Shown one piece after another: positions 26,851 to 35,691 of a DNA stretch of 43,767 nt. Origin of the DNA: Thiohalocapsa sp. (lineage in GTDB: Bacteria; Pseudomonadota; Gammaproteobacteria; Chromatiales; Chromatiaceae); NCBI GenBank assembly GCA_021736785.1, contig JAIPFF010000046.1, positions 1 through 43,767 on the forward strand, given 5' to 3'. Position numbers and translations under genes: made by a program. The stretch's first letter is position 1, and each line of letters starts with the position of its first letter. The notes below the pieces were generated by a model. The model was not told the origin of the DNA and ran no database searches. It worked only from the letters and a program-made list of their open reading frames with translations.

Positions 26851-26915
26851 CGCGTCCGGCGACCGGTAGGCAAATCCCACCGCCCGGACGCGCCGGGCGG
26901 CCGAGCGTTTCGGCC
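26851..26915. terminator. Two hairpins downstream of the cytochrome gene
   Basis: A 9-bp stem (CGCGTCCGG at 26851-26859 with CCGGACGCG at 26884-26892, long loop) is followed by a 6-bp hairpin (GGCCGA at 26899-26904 with TCGGCC at 26910-26915). Neither has a T-tract. Together they may end the three-gene transcript before guaD. Confidence 0.35.
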
Positions 26916-26982
26916 ACTTGCCTCGGCATCGCCGCGCGGTGCAGCATGTCCGTTCGGCTCGTTCGGTGAGAGAGAATCCTCG

Positions 26983-28281
26983 TTGGGCAAACGCGCCTTC
27001 CGCGCCTCGATCCTGCATTTTCTGTCCGACCCCGGCTGCCCGGCGGACAGCGCCCGCTTCGGCTATTTTCCGGACGGATTACTGTTGACCGACGGCGGCC
27101 TCGTCACCGCCGTCGGCGACGCATCGGACCTGCTGCCCGGCCTGGGTAACGATCGGCAACTGACCGATTACTCGGGCAAGCTGATCCTGCCGGGCTTTGT
27201 CGACTGCCACGTCCACTATCCGCAGATCGACATCATCGCCTCCTACGGCGAACAGCTCCTGCAATGGCTCGAGCGCTATGCGTTCCCGGCCGAGATGCGC
27301 TTCGCCGATCCCGCCCACGCCGCCGACGCGGCCGCCTTTTTCCTCGATGAGCTGCTGCGCAACGGCACCACCACGGCATTGGTGCTCGCGACGGTGCATC
27401 CTCAGTCCGTCGATGCCTTTTTCTCTGCCGCCGCCGCGCGGCAGCTGCGCATGATCGCGGGCAAAGCCTTGATGGACCGTCATGCCCCTGCAGCGCTCAC
27501 CGACACGCCCGAGCGCGGCTACGCCGACTCGAAGGCGCTCATCCGACGCTGGGCCGGCGTGGGGCGGCTCGACTATGCGATTACGCCCCGCTACGCGCCG
27601 ACGTCGTCCGCGGAGCAATTGGCGCGGGCGGGTCAGTTGGCACGCGAAGTGCCCGAGGCCTACGTGCATACCCACGTCTCCGAGAACCGCGAAGAGCTCG
27701 CATGGGTCGCGCGGCTGTTTCCCGAGCACCCGAGCTACCTCGAGGTTTACGCACACTACGGTCTGCTCGGCGAGCGTACGATCCTGGCCCACTGCCTGCA
27801 TCTAAACGACGCCGAGCGGCGGCGCATCGCCGCCGCCGGTGCCGCGACGGCCTTCTGCCCGACGTCCAACCTCTTCCTCGGCAGCGGGCTGTTCGACCTG
27901 GCGGCGAGCGACCGCGCAGGCGTGCACGTGGGGCTGGCCACCGATGTGGGCGCCGGGACCAGCCTGAGTATGCTGCGCACCCTGCACGCGGCCTACCAGG
28001 TGCTGCAACTGCGCGGCCAGGCGCTCTGTCCGCTGCGCGCCTTCTACTTGGCCACACGCGGCGGCGCACGGGCGCTGCGTCTCGAGCATCGGATCGGCAG
28101 CTTCGCGCCGGGCAACGAGGCCGACTTCGTCGTGCTCGACCCGCGGGCCACGCCGCTGATGGCGCGCCGGATGGCCGCGGCACGGCAACTGGAAGAGCGG
28201 CTGTTCGTCTGGCTGACCCTCGGAGACGACCGTGCCGTCGCCGCGACCCACGTGCTCGGCGAGCCGCTGTATCGGCGCTGA
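26983..28281 (+). CDS. guaD: Guanine deaminase
   Basis: Converts guanine to xanthine and ammonia in purine salvage and catabolism; cytoplasmic, zinc-dependent. It has 432 residues, near E. coli GuaD (439), with long stretches of similarity: GKLILPGFVDCHVHYPQ (H76, H78), ASYGEQLLQWLERYAFP, RNGTTTALV, TVHPQSVDA, AGKALMDRHAP, ITPRYAPTSS, HTHVSEN, LAHCLHL, FCPTSNLFLGSGLFDL and TDVGAGTSLSML. The start appears to be TTG 26983 behind a GAGAG box; no in-frame ATG fits as well. It probably has its own transcript. Confidence 0.95.
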   Translation: MGKRAFRASILHFLSDPGCPADSARFGYFPDGLLLTDGGLVTAVGDASDLLPGLGNDRQLTDYSGKLILPGFVDCHVHYPQIDIIASYGEQLLQWLERYAFPAEMRFADPAHAADAAAFFLDELLRNGTTTALVLATVHPQSVDAFFSAAAARQLRMIAGKALMDRHAPAALTDTPERGYADSKALIRRWAGVGRLDYAITPRYAPTSSAEQLARAGQLAREVPEAYVHTHVSENREELAWVARLFPEHPSYLEVYAHYGLLGERTILAHCLHLNDAERRRIAAAGAATAFCPTSNLFLGSGLFDLAASDRAGVHVGLATDVGAGTSLSMLRTLHAAYQVLQLRGQALCPLRAFYLATRGGARALRLEHRIGSFAPGNEADFVVLDPRATPLMARRMAAARQLEERLFVWLTLGDDRAVAATHVLGEPLYRR

Positions 28282-28433
28282 GGCGCAACGCGCCATCGTC
28301 CTGCGACGCTGTTCACTCATTCGCGGCTCGCGGCTTGACGTCGCGGCAATTGTTCTCTTAGCCTGAGCTCACTCGTTCACGAATTGAGTTCAATCTCAGA
28401 GAATCCCCGATATGGGACGAAGCGAGGACCCGA

Positions 28434-29969
28434 TTGAAACGTAGCCCACAACTAGCCAGGATCGTGGCTATATCGATTCTGTTCATCGGCCTGCTCGGCT
28501 TTGCAGGCCTGCAATATAAATTCCCTCCCGTGGACGGTTACCGCATAAAGACGACACCTGACGCGCGCTTCGGGCAATTGGACCCATGGGTACACAGTGC
28601 GCTGCTGGACGAAACGCGTCCGGTCTCCGCGCGCTACGAAGACCTGTTCCGCTACTTCATTGCCGGCTTCCTTGCTTATCGCAGCGAAGACGGCGCTTAT
28701 GCTTTTTATCCCGGCGCTCCGAGCACCAACGGCCGACAGGTGGACGGCCTGGAGGGTTTCGCACGCACCGCGCCGCTGATCGCAGCCTGGCTGCACGGCG
28801 GCCGCGAGCGCATGATCGAGATTCCCGAGCTCGGCGAAGTCGATCTGCTCGCGTTGCTGCGCGACGGCGTCACGGCCGGCACCGACCCGTCGCTGGACAG
28901 CTACTGGGGCGACATCGGGCTGCGCAACCAGCGTGTCGTGGAGGCCGCGGACATCGCATTGGCGCTGTGGCTGACAAAGGAGCAGCTTTGGTCCAGCCTG
29001 GATGAGCCGACGCGGGCGAACATCGCTGCCTGGCTCGCGCAAACAGAAGGAAAATCGCGAGGCGCGCGGCATGCCAATTGGCGATTGTTTCCGATGCTGG
29101 TCAATCGTGTCTTGAATGATCTCGGCATGCCCGCTTCGGACAAAGCGTTCGATGAAGATTGGCAAGTAGTGAAGGCGAGCTATGCAGGAGACGGCTGGTT
29201 CCGCGATGGCGAGCATTCCGGCTTCGACTATTACAATGCCTGGTCCTTTCACTATGCATTGCACTGGCTGAGCCTCATCGACCCGCAGCTCGAGACCGAT
29301 TTCATCGACCGCGCGCGCGGCGAATTCGTGCAGTCGTTTCGCTATTTCATAACGCCGCGCGGCTTACCGATCTACGGACGTTCCATTTGCTACCGCACCG
29401 CGGCGACGGCGCCGCTGATCATTGCGGCCAACCGCGACCCGAACAGCATCGCTCCCGGCGAGGCGCGACGGGCACTCGACCGGGTCTGGCGATATTTCGT
29501 CAACCGCGGCGCATTGACCGACGGCATGCTGACGCAGGGCTATTGCGAGGCGAACATGCAGATCCTCGACCGCTATTCCGGGCCGGGCAGTTGCTTGTGG
29601 GGCACCCGATCGCTGATTGCCGCCTTCATGGTGCCGCCAGACGCCCCGCTATGGACCGATCCGGAGTTGCCGCTGCCGGTGGAGCAGGCCGATTTCGAGA
29701 TGACGATCGATGCCGCGCAACTTCGGCTGACTGGCAACCGGGAGACGGGCGTCGTCACCGTTCGCAAGCTCGATCACCACGGCGCCGCCAACCCGCGGCT
29801 CAAGCCCGACGACTGGCGCCGGCGTGCCGCGGAATGGGTCTTCATGCGCCCGTTCCGCCCCGCCAACCGCAGGGCCAAGTACAACGCCGCCGAGTACAGC
29901 TCCGACCCCGTGTTCTGCGGCTGTCTGGAGCCGGGCGGCACGAGCGCGCGCGTGCCGGGGTACCTGTGA
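28434..29969 (+). CDS. Membrane-anchored DUF2264-family protein
   Basis: A 511-residue protein with an N-terminal helix (about 8-26) that should anchor it in the inner membrane, with the rest in the periplasm. The body matches the DUF2264 pattern, an alpha/alpha-barrel family thought to act on glycans: RYEDLFRYFIAGFLAY, VDGLEGFARTAPLIAAWL, SYWGDIGLRNQRVVEAADIALAL, NWRLFPMLVNRVL, DGWFRDGEHSGFDYYNAWSFHYALH (conserved segments within these) and YGRSICYRTAA. Cytoplasmic relatives are described only as possible unsaturated-glucuronide-type hydrolases. The start is TTG 28434, with a GAGGA box 5 bases upstream. The stop overlaps the next gene by GTGA. It is first in a four-gene coupled unit. Confidence 0.8.
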   Translation: MKRSPQLARIVAISILFIGLLGFAGLQYKFPPVDGYRIKTTPDARFGQLDPWVHSALLDETRPVSARYEDLFRYFIAGFLAYRSEDGAYAFYPGAPSTNGRQVDGLEGFARTAPLIAAWLHGGRERMIEIPELGEVDLLALLRDGVTAGTDPSLDSYWGDIGLRNQRVVEAADIALALWLTKEQLWSSLDEPTRANIAAWLAQTEGKSRGARHANWRLFPMLVNRVLNDLGMPASDKAFDEDWQVVKASYAGDGWFRDGEHSGFDYYNAWSFHYALHWLSLIDPQLETDFIDRARGEFVQSFRYFITPRGLPIYGRSICYRTAATAPLIIAANRDPNSIAPGEARRALDRVWRYFVNRGALTDGMLTQGYCEANMQILDRYSGPGSCLWGTRSLIAAFMVPPDAPLWTDPELPLPVEQADFEMTIDAAQLRLTGNRETGVVTVRKLDHHGAANPRLKPDDWRRRAAEWVFMRPFRPANRRAKYNAAEYSSDPVFCGCLEPGGTSARVPGYL

Positions 29970-30382
29970 GGCGCCGCACCTTCTGCATCGCGCCCGTCGC
30001 CGCGCTCGGCGTCGGTCCCGCCGTCGCCAGTGCCGGCTCGGCGCTTGCGCTCGCCGCCGGCGACGCCGCGAGCGCGTCTCGGGAGTTGCAACCGGCGGTG
30101 CGGGCGCTGTCCGACATGCTGTCCGATCCCCATGCGGCAGCCGCGCTCGGCCTGCGCTGCCGCGCCTTGGGCATCGCGCCCGCGGACCCCGCGGCCTGCC
30201 TTTGCCTCGCCGGCGTCGGCCCGGGATGCGGCGCTCGGGCACCGGCGAGCTTTCGTGACCGGTGCCGGCAGGACTATGCGGCCGGGCGCACCGTGATAGT
30301 CGACGGCTGGCTGCTTTCTTTCGCCGAGGTAGGCCTGTTCGCGTTGCTGGGGTCGACGCTCCGCGACGGAGGATCGGCTTGA
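29966..30382 (+). CDS. Small subunit of a GMC-type dehydrogenase (gluconate 2-dehydrogenase subunit 3-like)
   Basis: A 138-residue protein with a Tat-like N terminus (RRRTF followed by a hydrophobic stretch to about residue 30). Near the C terminus it has DYAAGRTVIVDGWLLSFAEV, a pattern typical of the small partner subunits encoded next to GMC dehydrogenases. Several cysteines occur in the middle (LCLAGVGPGC). The GTG at 29966 overlaps the DUF2264 stop, and the TGA overlaps the TTG start of the oxidoreductase. The subunit probably carries the flavoprotein through Tat export in complex, as known for such two-subunit enzymes (inference here). Confidence 0.72.
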   Translation: MRRRTFCIAPVAALGVGPAVASAGSALALAAGDAASASRELQPAVRALSDMLSDPHAAAALGLRCRALGIAPADPAACLCLAGVGPGCGARAPASFRDRCRQDYAAGRTVIVDGWLLSFAEVGLFALLGSTLRDGGSA

Positions 30383-32049
30383 TTACCGACATCCGCACAC
30401 GTCCGATCGGCACCCGTATCGAAACCGATATCTGCATCATCGGCGGCGGAGCGGCGGGCATCACCTTGGCGCTCGCGCTGGAGACGCGGGGCATCCCCTG
30501 CGTGCTGCTCGAGAGCGGCGGCAGCGCCCCGGACACCGGCATCCAAGCACTCTACGCCAGCGAGCAGTCCGGCCTGGCCGACGCGCAGTCCTGCCGGCTG
30601 CGCTACTTCGGCGGCACCACCAATCATTGGGGCGGCTATTGCACACCGCTGAGTCCGGAAGACTTCGAGGAGCGCGCTTGGGTGGCGCATAGCGGCTGGC
30701 CAATCGGCTTGCCCGACTTGCTGCCGCACTACGAGCATGCGCAAACGGTCTGCGGCCTGGCCCCGTTCGCCTACGACTGCGACCGGGTCGGCGTGCATCG
30801 CGAGCAGTACCGGCGCTTCAGCGCCGACAAAGTGGAGCCTCGCTTCTATCAGTTCAGCACCCCGCCCCGGCGTTTCGGGGAAGCCTACGGCGAGGCGTTA
30901 AAGCGCTCGCGCGGTGTCGAGGTGTATCTCTACGCAAACGTCGACATGCTGGAGGCCGGCAAGAACGCGGATACCGTGCGCACCGCGGCACTGCGCACGC
31001 TCGACGGCTGGACCGGCGAGGTCCGCGCGAGGCAGTTCGTGCTCGCCTGCGGCGGCATCGAGAATGCCCGCCTGCTGCTGCTTTCCGATCGGGTGCAGCG
31101 CGAGGGTCTCGGCAACGCAGCCGGCAATGTCGGGCGCTACTTCATGCAGCACCCGCATGTCGCCGACACGGAGCTGCTGATCGGCGACCCCGATGCCTTG
31201 CAGACGCTGTTCGACAGCTTCGCCCGCGACGGCATCACCTACCGCGCCAGTCTCGGCCCGTGCGCGCGGGCGCAGCACCGACACCATATCCTGAACTGCA
31301 GCGCCACCATGCACACCCCCCACGAGCCCGACTCGGGCTCGGCGGCGCTCAGCGCGCTGACCAGGGACTTGAAGCGCGGCAACTGGCCGGCGCGCAGCGG
31401 CGAGAAACTGGGCCGCGTGATCACCGATCTTGACGGCGTCGTCGATCGCCTCGCCTATGGCCCGCGCAGCGGCTTTCTTTGGCTGCGCGGCGAACAGGCA
31501 CCCAACCCGGAAAGCCGCATCATGCTATCGGACCAGCGCGATGCCTTGGGCCAGCGGCGGACCCGCGTGCAATGGCGGCTGTCCGCCCTCGACAAGCGCA
31601 CGCTGCGGGTCAGCGCGCACCTGATCGCCCAGGAGCTAGGCCGCCTCGGCATCGCGCGGCTTCGGCTGCCGCTGTGGCTGGTCGAGGACGACGACGCATG
31701 GCCCGACACACTCTGGGGCGGTTGCCACCACATGGGCACCACGCGCATGTCGCGGACGCCGGCGGCGGGCGTCGTCGACACGGACTGCCGCGTTCATGGC
31801 GTGGACAACCTCTATATCGCCGGCAGTTCGGTGTTCCCGACCAGCGGTTACGCCAATCCGACCTTAACCATCGTCGCGCTGGCACTGCGCCTCGCGGATC
31901 ATCTCGCCGCCGAAAGCCGGCGACGGTACCCGAATAGCCTGCACCCGCCCGCGGATGCCCGTGGACGGGGCGCCGCCGGTCAGGCCTCCGACGCAAGGCT
32001 TCGGCAAGCTGACCGGCGTCAGCGCAACCTAGGGGATGCGGCGGCGTAA
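30379..32049 (+). CDS. GMC-family FAD-dependent oxidoreductase, large subunit
   Basis: A 556-residue flavoprotein. The FAD dinucleotide-binding motif GGGAAG is at 22-27 in CIIGGGAAGITLALALE, followed by GGTTNHWGGYC near 80 (FAD contact). The C-terminal catalytic pair is His (H450/H451 in CHHMGTTRM) and N493 in SGYANPTLTIVALALRLADHL. It would oxidise a sugar or polyol alcohol group and pass electrons to a membrane or periplasmic acceptor. It has no signal of its own and probably relies on the Tat-type small subunit. A 37-residue low-complexity tail follows the usual family end. The start is TTG 30379, overlapping the previous stop. The stop TAA overlaps the next ATG. Confidence 0.88.
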   Translation: MITDIRTRPIGTRIETDICIIGGGAAGITLALALETRGIPCVLLESGGSAPDTGIQALYASEQSGLADAQSCRLRYFGGTTNHWGGYCTPLSPEDFEERAWVAHSGWPIGLPDLLPHYEHAQTVCGLAPFAYDCDRVGVHREQYRRFSADKVEPRFYQFSTPPRRFGEAYGEALKRSRGVEVYLYANVDMLEAGKNADTVRTAALRTLDGWTGEVRARQFVLACGGIENARLLLLSDRVQREGLGNAAGNVGRYFMQHPHVADTELLIGDPDALQTLFDSFARDGITYRASLGPCARAQHRHHILNCSATMHTPHEPDSGSAALSALTRDLKRGNWPARSGEKLGRVITDLDGVVDRLAYGPRSGFLWLRGEQAPNPESRIMLSDQRDALGQRRTRVQWRLSALDKRTLRVSAHLIAQELGRLGIARLRLPLWLVEDDDAWPDTLWGGCHHMGTTRMSRTPAAGVVDTDCRVHGVDNLYIAGSSVFPTSGYANPTLTIVALALRLADHLAAESRRRYPNSLHPPADARGRGAAGQASDARLRQADRRQRNLGDAAA

Positions 32050-33308
32050 TGGCGGTACTGCCCGCCACGGCGCTAGCGACGCGACAGCCGATGCCCAACG
32101 GAGACCAGCGGCCGATGAAAGTCTTGATGGTCGAGAACGGCCGCGGCGGCTATACCCGCTATACCTGCGATTTATCCAAGCATCTCGCCGCGCTGGGCGC
32201 CGATGTGCACTATCTGGCCAGCCGCGAGCATGCTGCCGAAGCGCAATGCGGGGTCGACTTACATCCGGTGCTGCGGCCCAATTCGCCGGTCATGGACGGC
32301 ACCGGCAAGCTCGGCTTCGCGAGCCGGCGCCTGGTCTGGTCGCTGCAAAGCCTGAGCGCTATCTATCGTTTCGCGCGTCGTTGCGACCCGGACGTGATCC
32401 ACTTGCAGACCGCGACACCGGCGTCGTACTGCCACCTGTTGCCCCTGTTGCGCCAGCGCTGGCCGCTGATCCTCACCGTCCACGACGTGCTGCCCCACCA
32501 CGGCACCAAACTGCTGAAGTCCATCGAGCATTTGCGCAAGCTCTACATGGCCGTAGACCATGTCATCGTCCACACAGAGGCCAACCGCCGGACACTGATC
32601 GACACCTTCGATATCCCGCGGGAGCGCATCGAGGTGATCGCCCATGGCGCCGACGCCTCGGCGCCCGTGCTGTCGAAAGCGCAGGCCCGCCGGCAGCTGT
32701 CGCTACCGCCCACCGAGCGCATCGTCGTCTCCCTCGGCGTCATCCGCACCAACAAGCGCCTCGACTTGCTGATCGACGCCGTCGCCGCGGCCTTGCAATC
32801 TCGCGGCGACATCAGGCTGGTGATCGCGGGCAGGCCGAGCAGCGTGTCGGCAGAGCAAGTCTCGGCCATGCTGCGGTCGGCGGGCATCGAAGAGCATGCC
32901 ATCACCCGCTTCGGCTGGCTGGACGACGATGAGATCGGCCTCTACCTCGACGCCTGCGATACCTGCGTGCTGCCCTATGTGGACTTCGACGCCCAAAGCG
33001 GCGTGCTGATGCAGGCCCTCGCACACGCCGCACCGCTGATCGTCAGCGACGCGGGCTCGCTGGCGGAAACCGTTCAGGGCGCCGGGGCCGGGCTCGTCTT
33101 CCGTCGCAACGACGCCCGAGCATTGGCGGCGCGCCTGCTGGAAATGCTCGGCTCCCCCGCGCTGCAGCGCCAATGCGCGAGCAATGCCCGGCAGGCGGTG
33201 CGCGAGGTGCTCGACTGGCGCCTGATCGCCGCCGCCACGCTGCGCAGCTACCGCAACGTCTGCAATCTGCCGGCAGATGCCCGCACATCGCTTACGCCGA
33301 CGGCATAG
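32049..33308 (+). CDS. GT4-family glycosyltransferase
   Basis: A GT-B glycosyltransferase of 419 residues from ATG 32049, which overlaps the previous stop (TAATG). A second ATG at 32115, behind GGAGA, begins the conserved part (MKVLMVENGRGGYTRYT) and may be the true start. Donor-domain motifs: SLGVIRTNKRLDLLIDA, VIAGRPSS, FGWLDDDEIGLYLDACD, then YVDFDAQSGVLMQALAHA. The usual ExFGxxxxE is replaced by the QSGVL variant known in some GT4 members. Cytoplasmic. With the DUF2264 and GMC proteins it probably belongs to one cell-surface glycan pathway (inference). Confidence 0.8.
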   Translation: MAVLPATALATRQPMPNGDQRPMKVLMVENGRGGYTRYTCDLSKHLAALGADVHYLASREHAAEAQCGVDLHPVLRPNSPVMDGTGKLGFASRRLVWSLQSLSAIYRFARRCDPDVIHLQTATPASYCHLLPLLRQRWPLILTVHDVLPHHGTKLLKSIEHLRKLYMAVDHVIVHTEANRRTLIDTFDIPRERIEVIAHGADASAPVLSKAQARRQLSLPPTERIVVSLGVIRTNKRLDLLIDAVAAALQSRGDIRLVIAGRPSSVSAEQVSAMLRSAGIEEHAITRFGWLDDDEIGLYLDACDTCVLPYVDFDAQSGVLMQALAHAAPLIVSDAGSLAETVQGAGAGLVFRRNDARALAARLLEMLGSPALQRQCASNARQAVREVLDWRLIAAATLRSYRNVCNLPADARTSLTPTA

Positions 33309-33483
33309 GCTCGCCCGGCCCAGCCAAGCACCTACAGCGGCTCCCCACGGCTAAACCGTTCGCAGCGCCGACGCTCGGCCGCGGCCCGGCGGTCTCCCGA
33401 GACAACCATGCGGGCGTCGGTTATCGTATCGGCTCGCATAACGACGCCTACCCTCGGCCCTATCCCGACGACGCCCATCGCCC

Positions 33484-34338
33484 ATGGAACGCTCCTACCG
33501 CCTGATCATCTCCTGCCCCGACCAAGTCGGCATCGTCGCTGCCGTCAGCGACTTCATCGCCGCTCACCGGGGCTGGATCACCGAAGCCCACCACTACACC
33601 GATCCGTCGAGTCAGTGGTTCTTTATGCGCTATGTGGTGCGCGCGTCTTCGCTGCCGTTCGGCCTGGAGCAACTGCAGGCATTGTTCACGCCCATCGCCG
33701 AGCGCTTCGGGATGCAATGGCGCGTCGGCGACACCGGCGTCAAGAAGCGGGTCGTGCTGATGGCCAGCAAGCAGGAACATTGCTTATCGGATCTGCTCTA
33801 TCGGTGGCGCAGCGGCGAGCTCGACTGCGACATCCCCTGCGTGCTGTCGAACCATGACGATTTGCGCAGCTACGTGGAGTGGCACGGCCTGCGTTATTGC
33901 CATATCGCCGTGGACCCCGACGATAAGGCGCCCCACTTCGCCGCCGTCGAGCAAGCCATCACCGAGGCCAGCGCCGATGTCGTCGTGCTGGCGCGCTACA
34001 TGCAAATCCTGCCCGCCGCCATCTGCGCGCAATACCCGGCGCGGATCATCAACATCCATCACAGCTTCCTGCCGTCGTTCGTCGGCGCCAAGCCCTACCA
34101 CCAGGCCTCCGAGCGCGGCGTCAAGCTGATCGGAGCCACCTGTCACTACGTGACCGCCGACTTGGACGCCGGCCCCATCATCGAGCAGGACGTCGTGCGC
34201 GTCGGCCATCACAACAGCGTCGAGGACATGGTGCGTCTCGGCAAGGACGTAGAGAAAATGGTCCTCGCCCGCGGCCTGCGCTATCACCTCGAAGACCGCG
34301 TGCTCGTGCACGGCAACAAGACGATCGTCTTCGGCTGA
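33484..34338 (+). CDS. purU: Formyltetrahydrofolate deformylase
   Basis: Hydrolyses 10-formyl-THF to THF and formate, feeding formate to purine synthesis and balancing one-carbon pools. It has 284 residues (usual length). An N-terminal ACT domain (about 5-80, YRLIISCPDQVGIVAAVSD) precedes a formyltransferase-type domain with catalytic N190 and H192 (INIHHSFLPSF) and D228 (ADLDAGPII). KPYHQASERGVKLIGAT is also diagnostic. It is a single gene, preceded by a 175-base gap and convergent with urtE across the repeat array. Confidence 0.95.
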   Translation: MERSYRLIISCPDQVGIVAAVSDFIAAHRGWITEAHHYTDPSSQWFFMRYVVRASSLPFGLEQLQALFTPIAERFGMQWRVGDTGVKKRVVLMASKQEHCLSDLLYRWRSGELDCDIPCVLSNHDDLRSYVEWHGLRYCHIAVDPDDKAPHFAAVEQAITEASADVVVLARYMQILPAAICAQYPARIINIHHSFLPSFVGAKPYHQASERGVKLIGATCHYVTADLDAGPIIEQDVVRVGHHNSVEDMVRLGKDVEKMVLARGLRYHLEDRVLVHGNKTIVFG

Positions 34339-34360
34339 AAACGCGAACTCCGACTCGCCG

Positions 34361-34976
34361 CCCGGGCTGAGGGCGGGCGTCAGGAGTCTGCGGCCCGCCG
34401 CGGACGGGTTGCTGCCGCCGGCGCAGGAAGACGTCCGGGCTGAAGCCCAGACTCCCGTGGAAGAAACACGTCCGTGCTGAGGGCGGGCGTCAGGAGTCTG
34501 CGGCACGCCGCGGACGGGTTGCTGCCGCCGGCGCAGGAAGACGTCCGGGCTGAAGCCCAGACTCCCGTGGAAGGAACATATCCGTGCTGAGGGCGGGCGC
34601 CAGGAGTCTGCGGCACGCCGCGGACGGGTTGCTACCGCCGGCGCGGGAAGACGTCCGGGCTGAAGCCCAGACTCCCGTGGAAGAAACACGTCCGTGCTGA
34701 GGGCAGACGCCAGGAGTCTGCGGCACGCCGCGGACGGGTTGCTGCCGCCGGCGCAGGAAGACGTCCGGGCTGAAGCCCAGACTCCCGTGGAAGAAACACG
34801 TCCGGGCTGAAGCCCAGACTCCCGTGGAAGGAACATATCCGGGCTGAGGGCGGGCGCCAGGAGTCTGCGGCACGCCGCGGACGGGTTGCTGCCGCCGGCG
34901 CAGGAAGACGTCCGGGCTGAAGCCCAGACTCCCGCGGAAGAAACACGTCCGGGCTGAAGCCCAGACTCCCGGGGCG
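34361..34976. repeat. Tandem array of 110-bp units with REP-like palindromic cores
   Basis: Units beginning CAGGAGTCTG start at 34381, 34491, 34601, 34711 and 34858, so the period is exactly 110 bp three times. The fourth unit is 147 bp because a 37-bp piece is duplicated inside it. Each unit contains the palindromic core GGGCTGAAGCCC (seven copies of the surrounding ~25-bp sequence in all) and a GCGGC/GCCGC hairpin. The copies are nearly identical, with an alternation of AAGAAACACG and AAGGAACATA. It fills the gap between convergent purU and urtE. Minus-strand frames stay open through it, but 110 is not a multiple of three, so it is not read as coding. Confidence 0.92.
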
Positions 34977-34995
34977 GCGGAGCGGAGGGGTGCGG

Positions 34996-35691
34996 TCAGA
35001 CCGTGAGGTATTCGCGGACCAGGCCGTCGTTGAGCTCGTCCATCGGGCCGTCGGCCATCAGGCGGCCGCGGTCGAGGATCACGAAGCGGTCGGCGACGCG
35101 GCGCGCGAACGGCAGTTTCTGCTCCACCAGAATCACGGTGAGGCCCAATTCGCCCATCAGCCGGCGGATGATGTCGCCGATTTCGTGCACGATGTTCGGC
35201 TGGATGCCCTCGGTGGGCTCATCGAGGATCAACAGCTTCGGGTCGATCACCAGCGCGCGCCCGATGGCGAGTTGCTGTTGCTGGCCGCCGGATAGATCGC
35301 CGCCGCGCCGCCCGAGCATCTGCTTCAGCACCGGAAACAGCTCGAAAATATACTCCGGAACCTGCTTCTTTCCGTCGCCGCGGGCCGGCAGCCCGATCTG
35401 CAGATTCTCTTCCACCGACAGCAGCGGAAAGATCTGCCTGCCCTGGGGCACATAGCCGATACCGAGCTGCGCCCGGCGCTCCGCGGGCAGCCGGGCGATG
35501 TCGGTGTCGCCGAACGTCATGACACCGGAGCGCAGCGGCAGCAGGCCCATGATGCACTCCATCAGCGTCGTCTTGCCGACGCCGTTGCGCCCCATGACGC
35601 AGGTGCACTGCCCTTCGGCGATGTCGATGTCGAGATCCCACAGCGTGTGGCTCTCGCCGTAGTACTGATTCAATTTCGATATCTGAAGCAC
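34996..35691 (-). CDS. urtE: Urea ABC transporter ATP-binding protein UrtE
   Basis: The second ATPase of the high-affinity urea/short-amide transporter, 231 residues. MLQISKLNQYYGESHTLW is a typical UrtE start. Walker A is at 34-42 (GRNGVGKTT), then GYVPQGRQIFP, signature DLSGGQQQQL and Walker B LLILDEPTEGIQP. The GTG at 35691, with GGAAG about 8 bases upstream, is preferred. The frame remains open upstream through the 14-bp repeats. Unlike the rest of the operon, it is separated from urtD by 224 bases. The end faces the 110-bp repeat array, and no urease gene follows. Confidence 0.94.
   Translation of the reverse strand: MLQISKLNQYYGESHTLWDLDIDIAEGQCTCVMGRNGVGKTTLMECIMGLLPLRSGVMTFGDTDIARLPAERRAQLGIGYVPQGRQIFPLLSVEENLQIGLPARGDGKKQVPEYIFELFPVLKQMLGRRGGDLSGGQQQQLAIGRALVIDPKLLILDEPTEGIQPNIVHEIGDIIRRLMGELGLTVILVEQKLPFARRVADRFVILDRGRLMADGPMDELNDGLVREYLTV

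Noticed and set aside
28340-28375. Sigma-70 promoter for the DUF2264 operon (TTGACG with TTAGCC 17 bases downstream)
   Set aside because: The -35 is reasonable but the -10 hexamer is poor, so it is not listed as a feature.
34361-34976. CRISPR array or a coding repeat protein
   Set aside because: The whole 110-bp period is conserved, with no variable spacers. Open frames in it shift because 110 is not a multiple of three, and they carry no ribosome-binding site.
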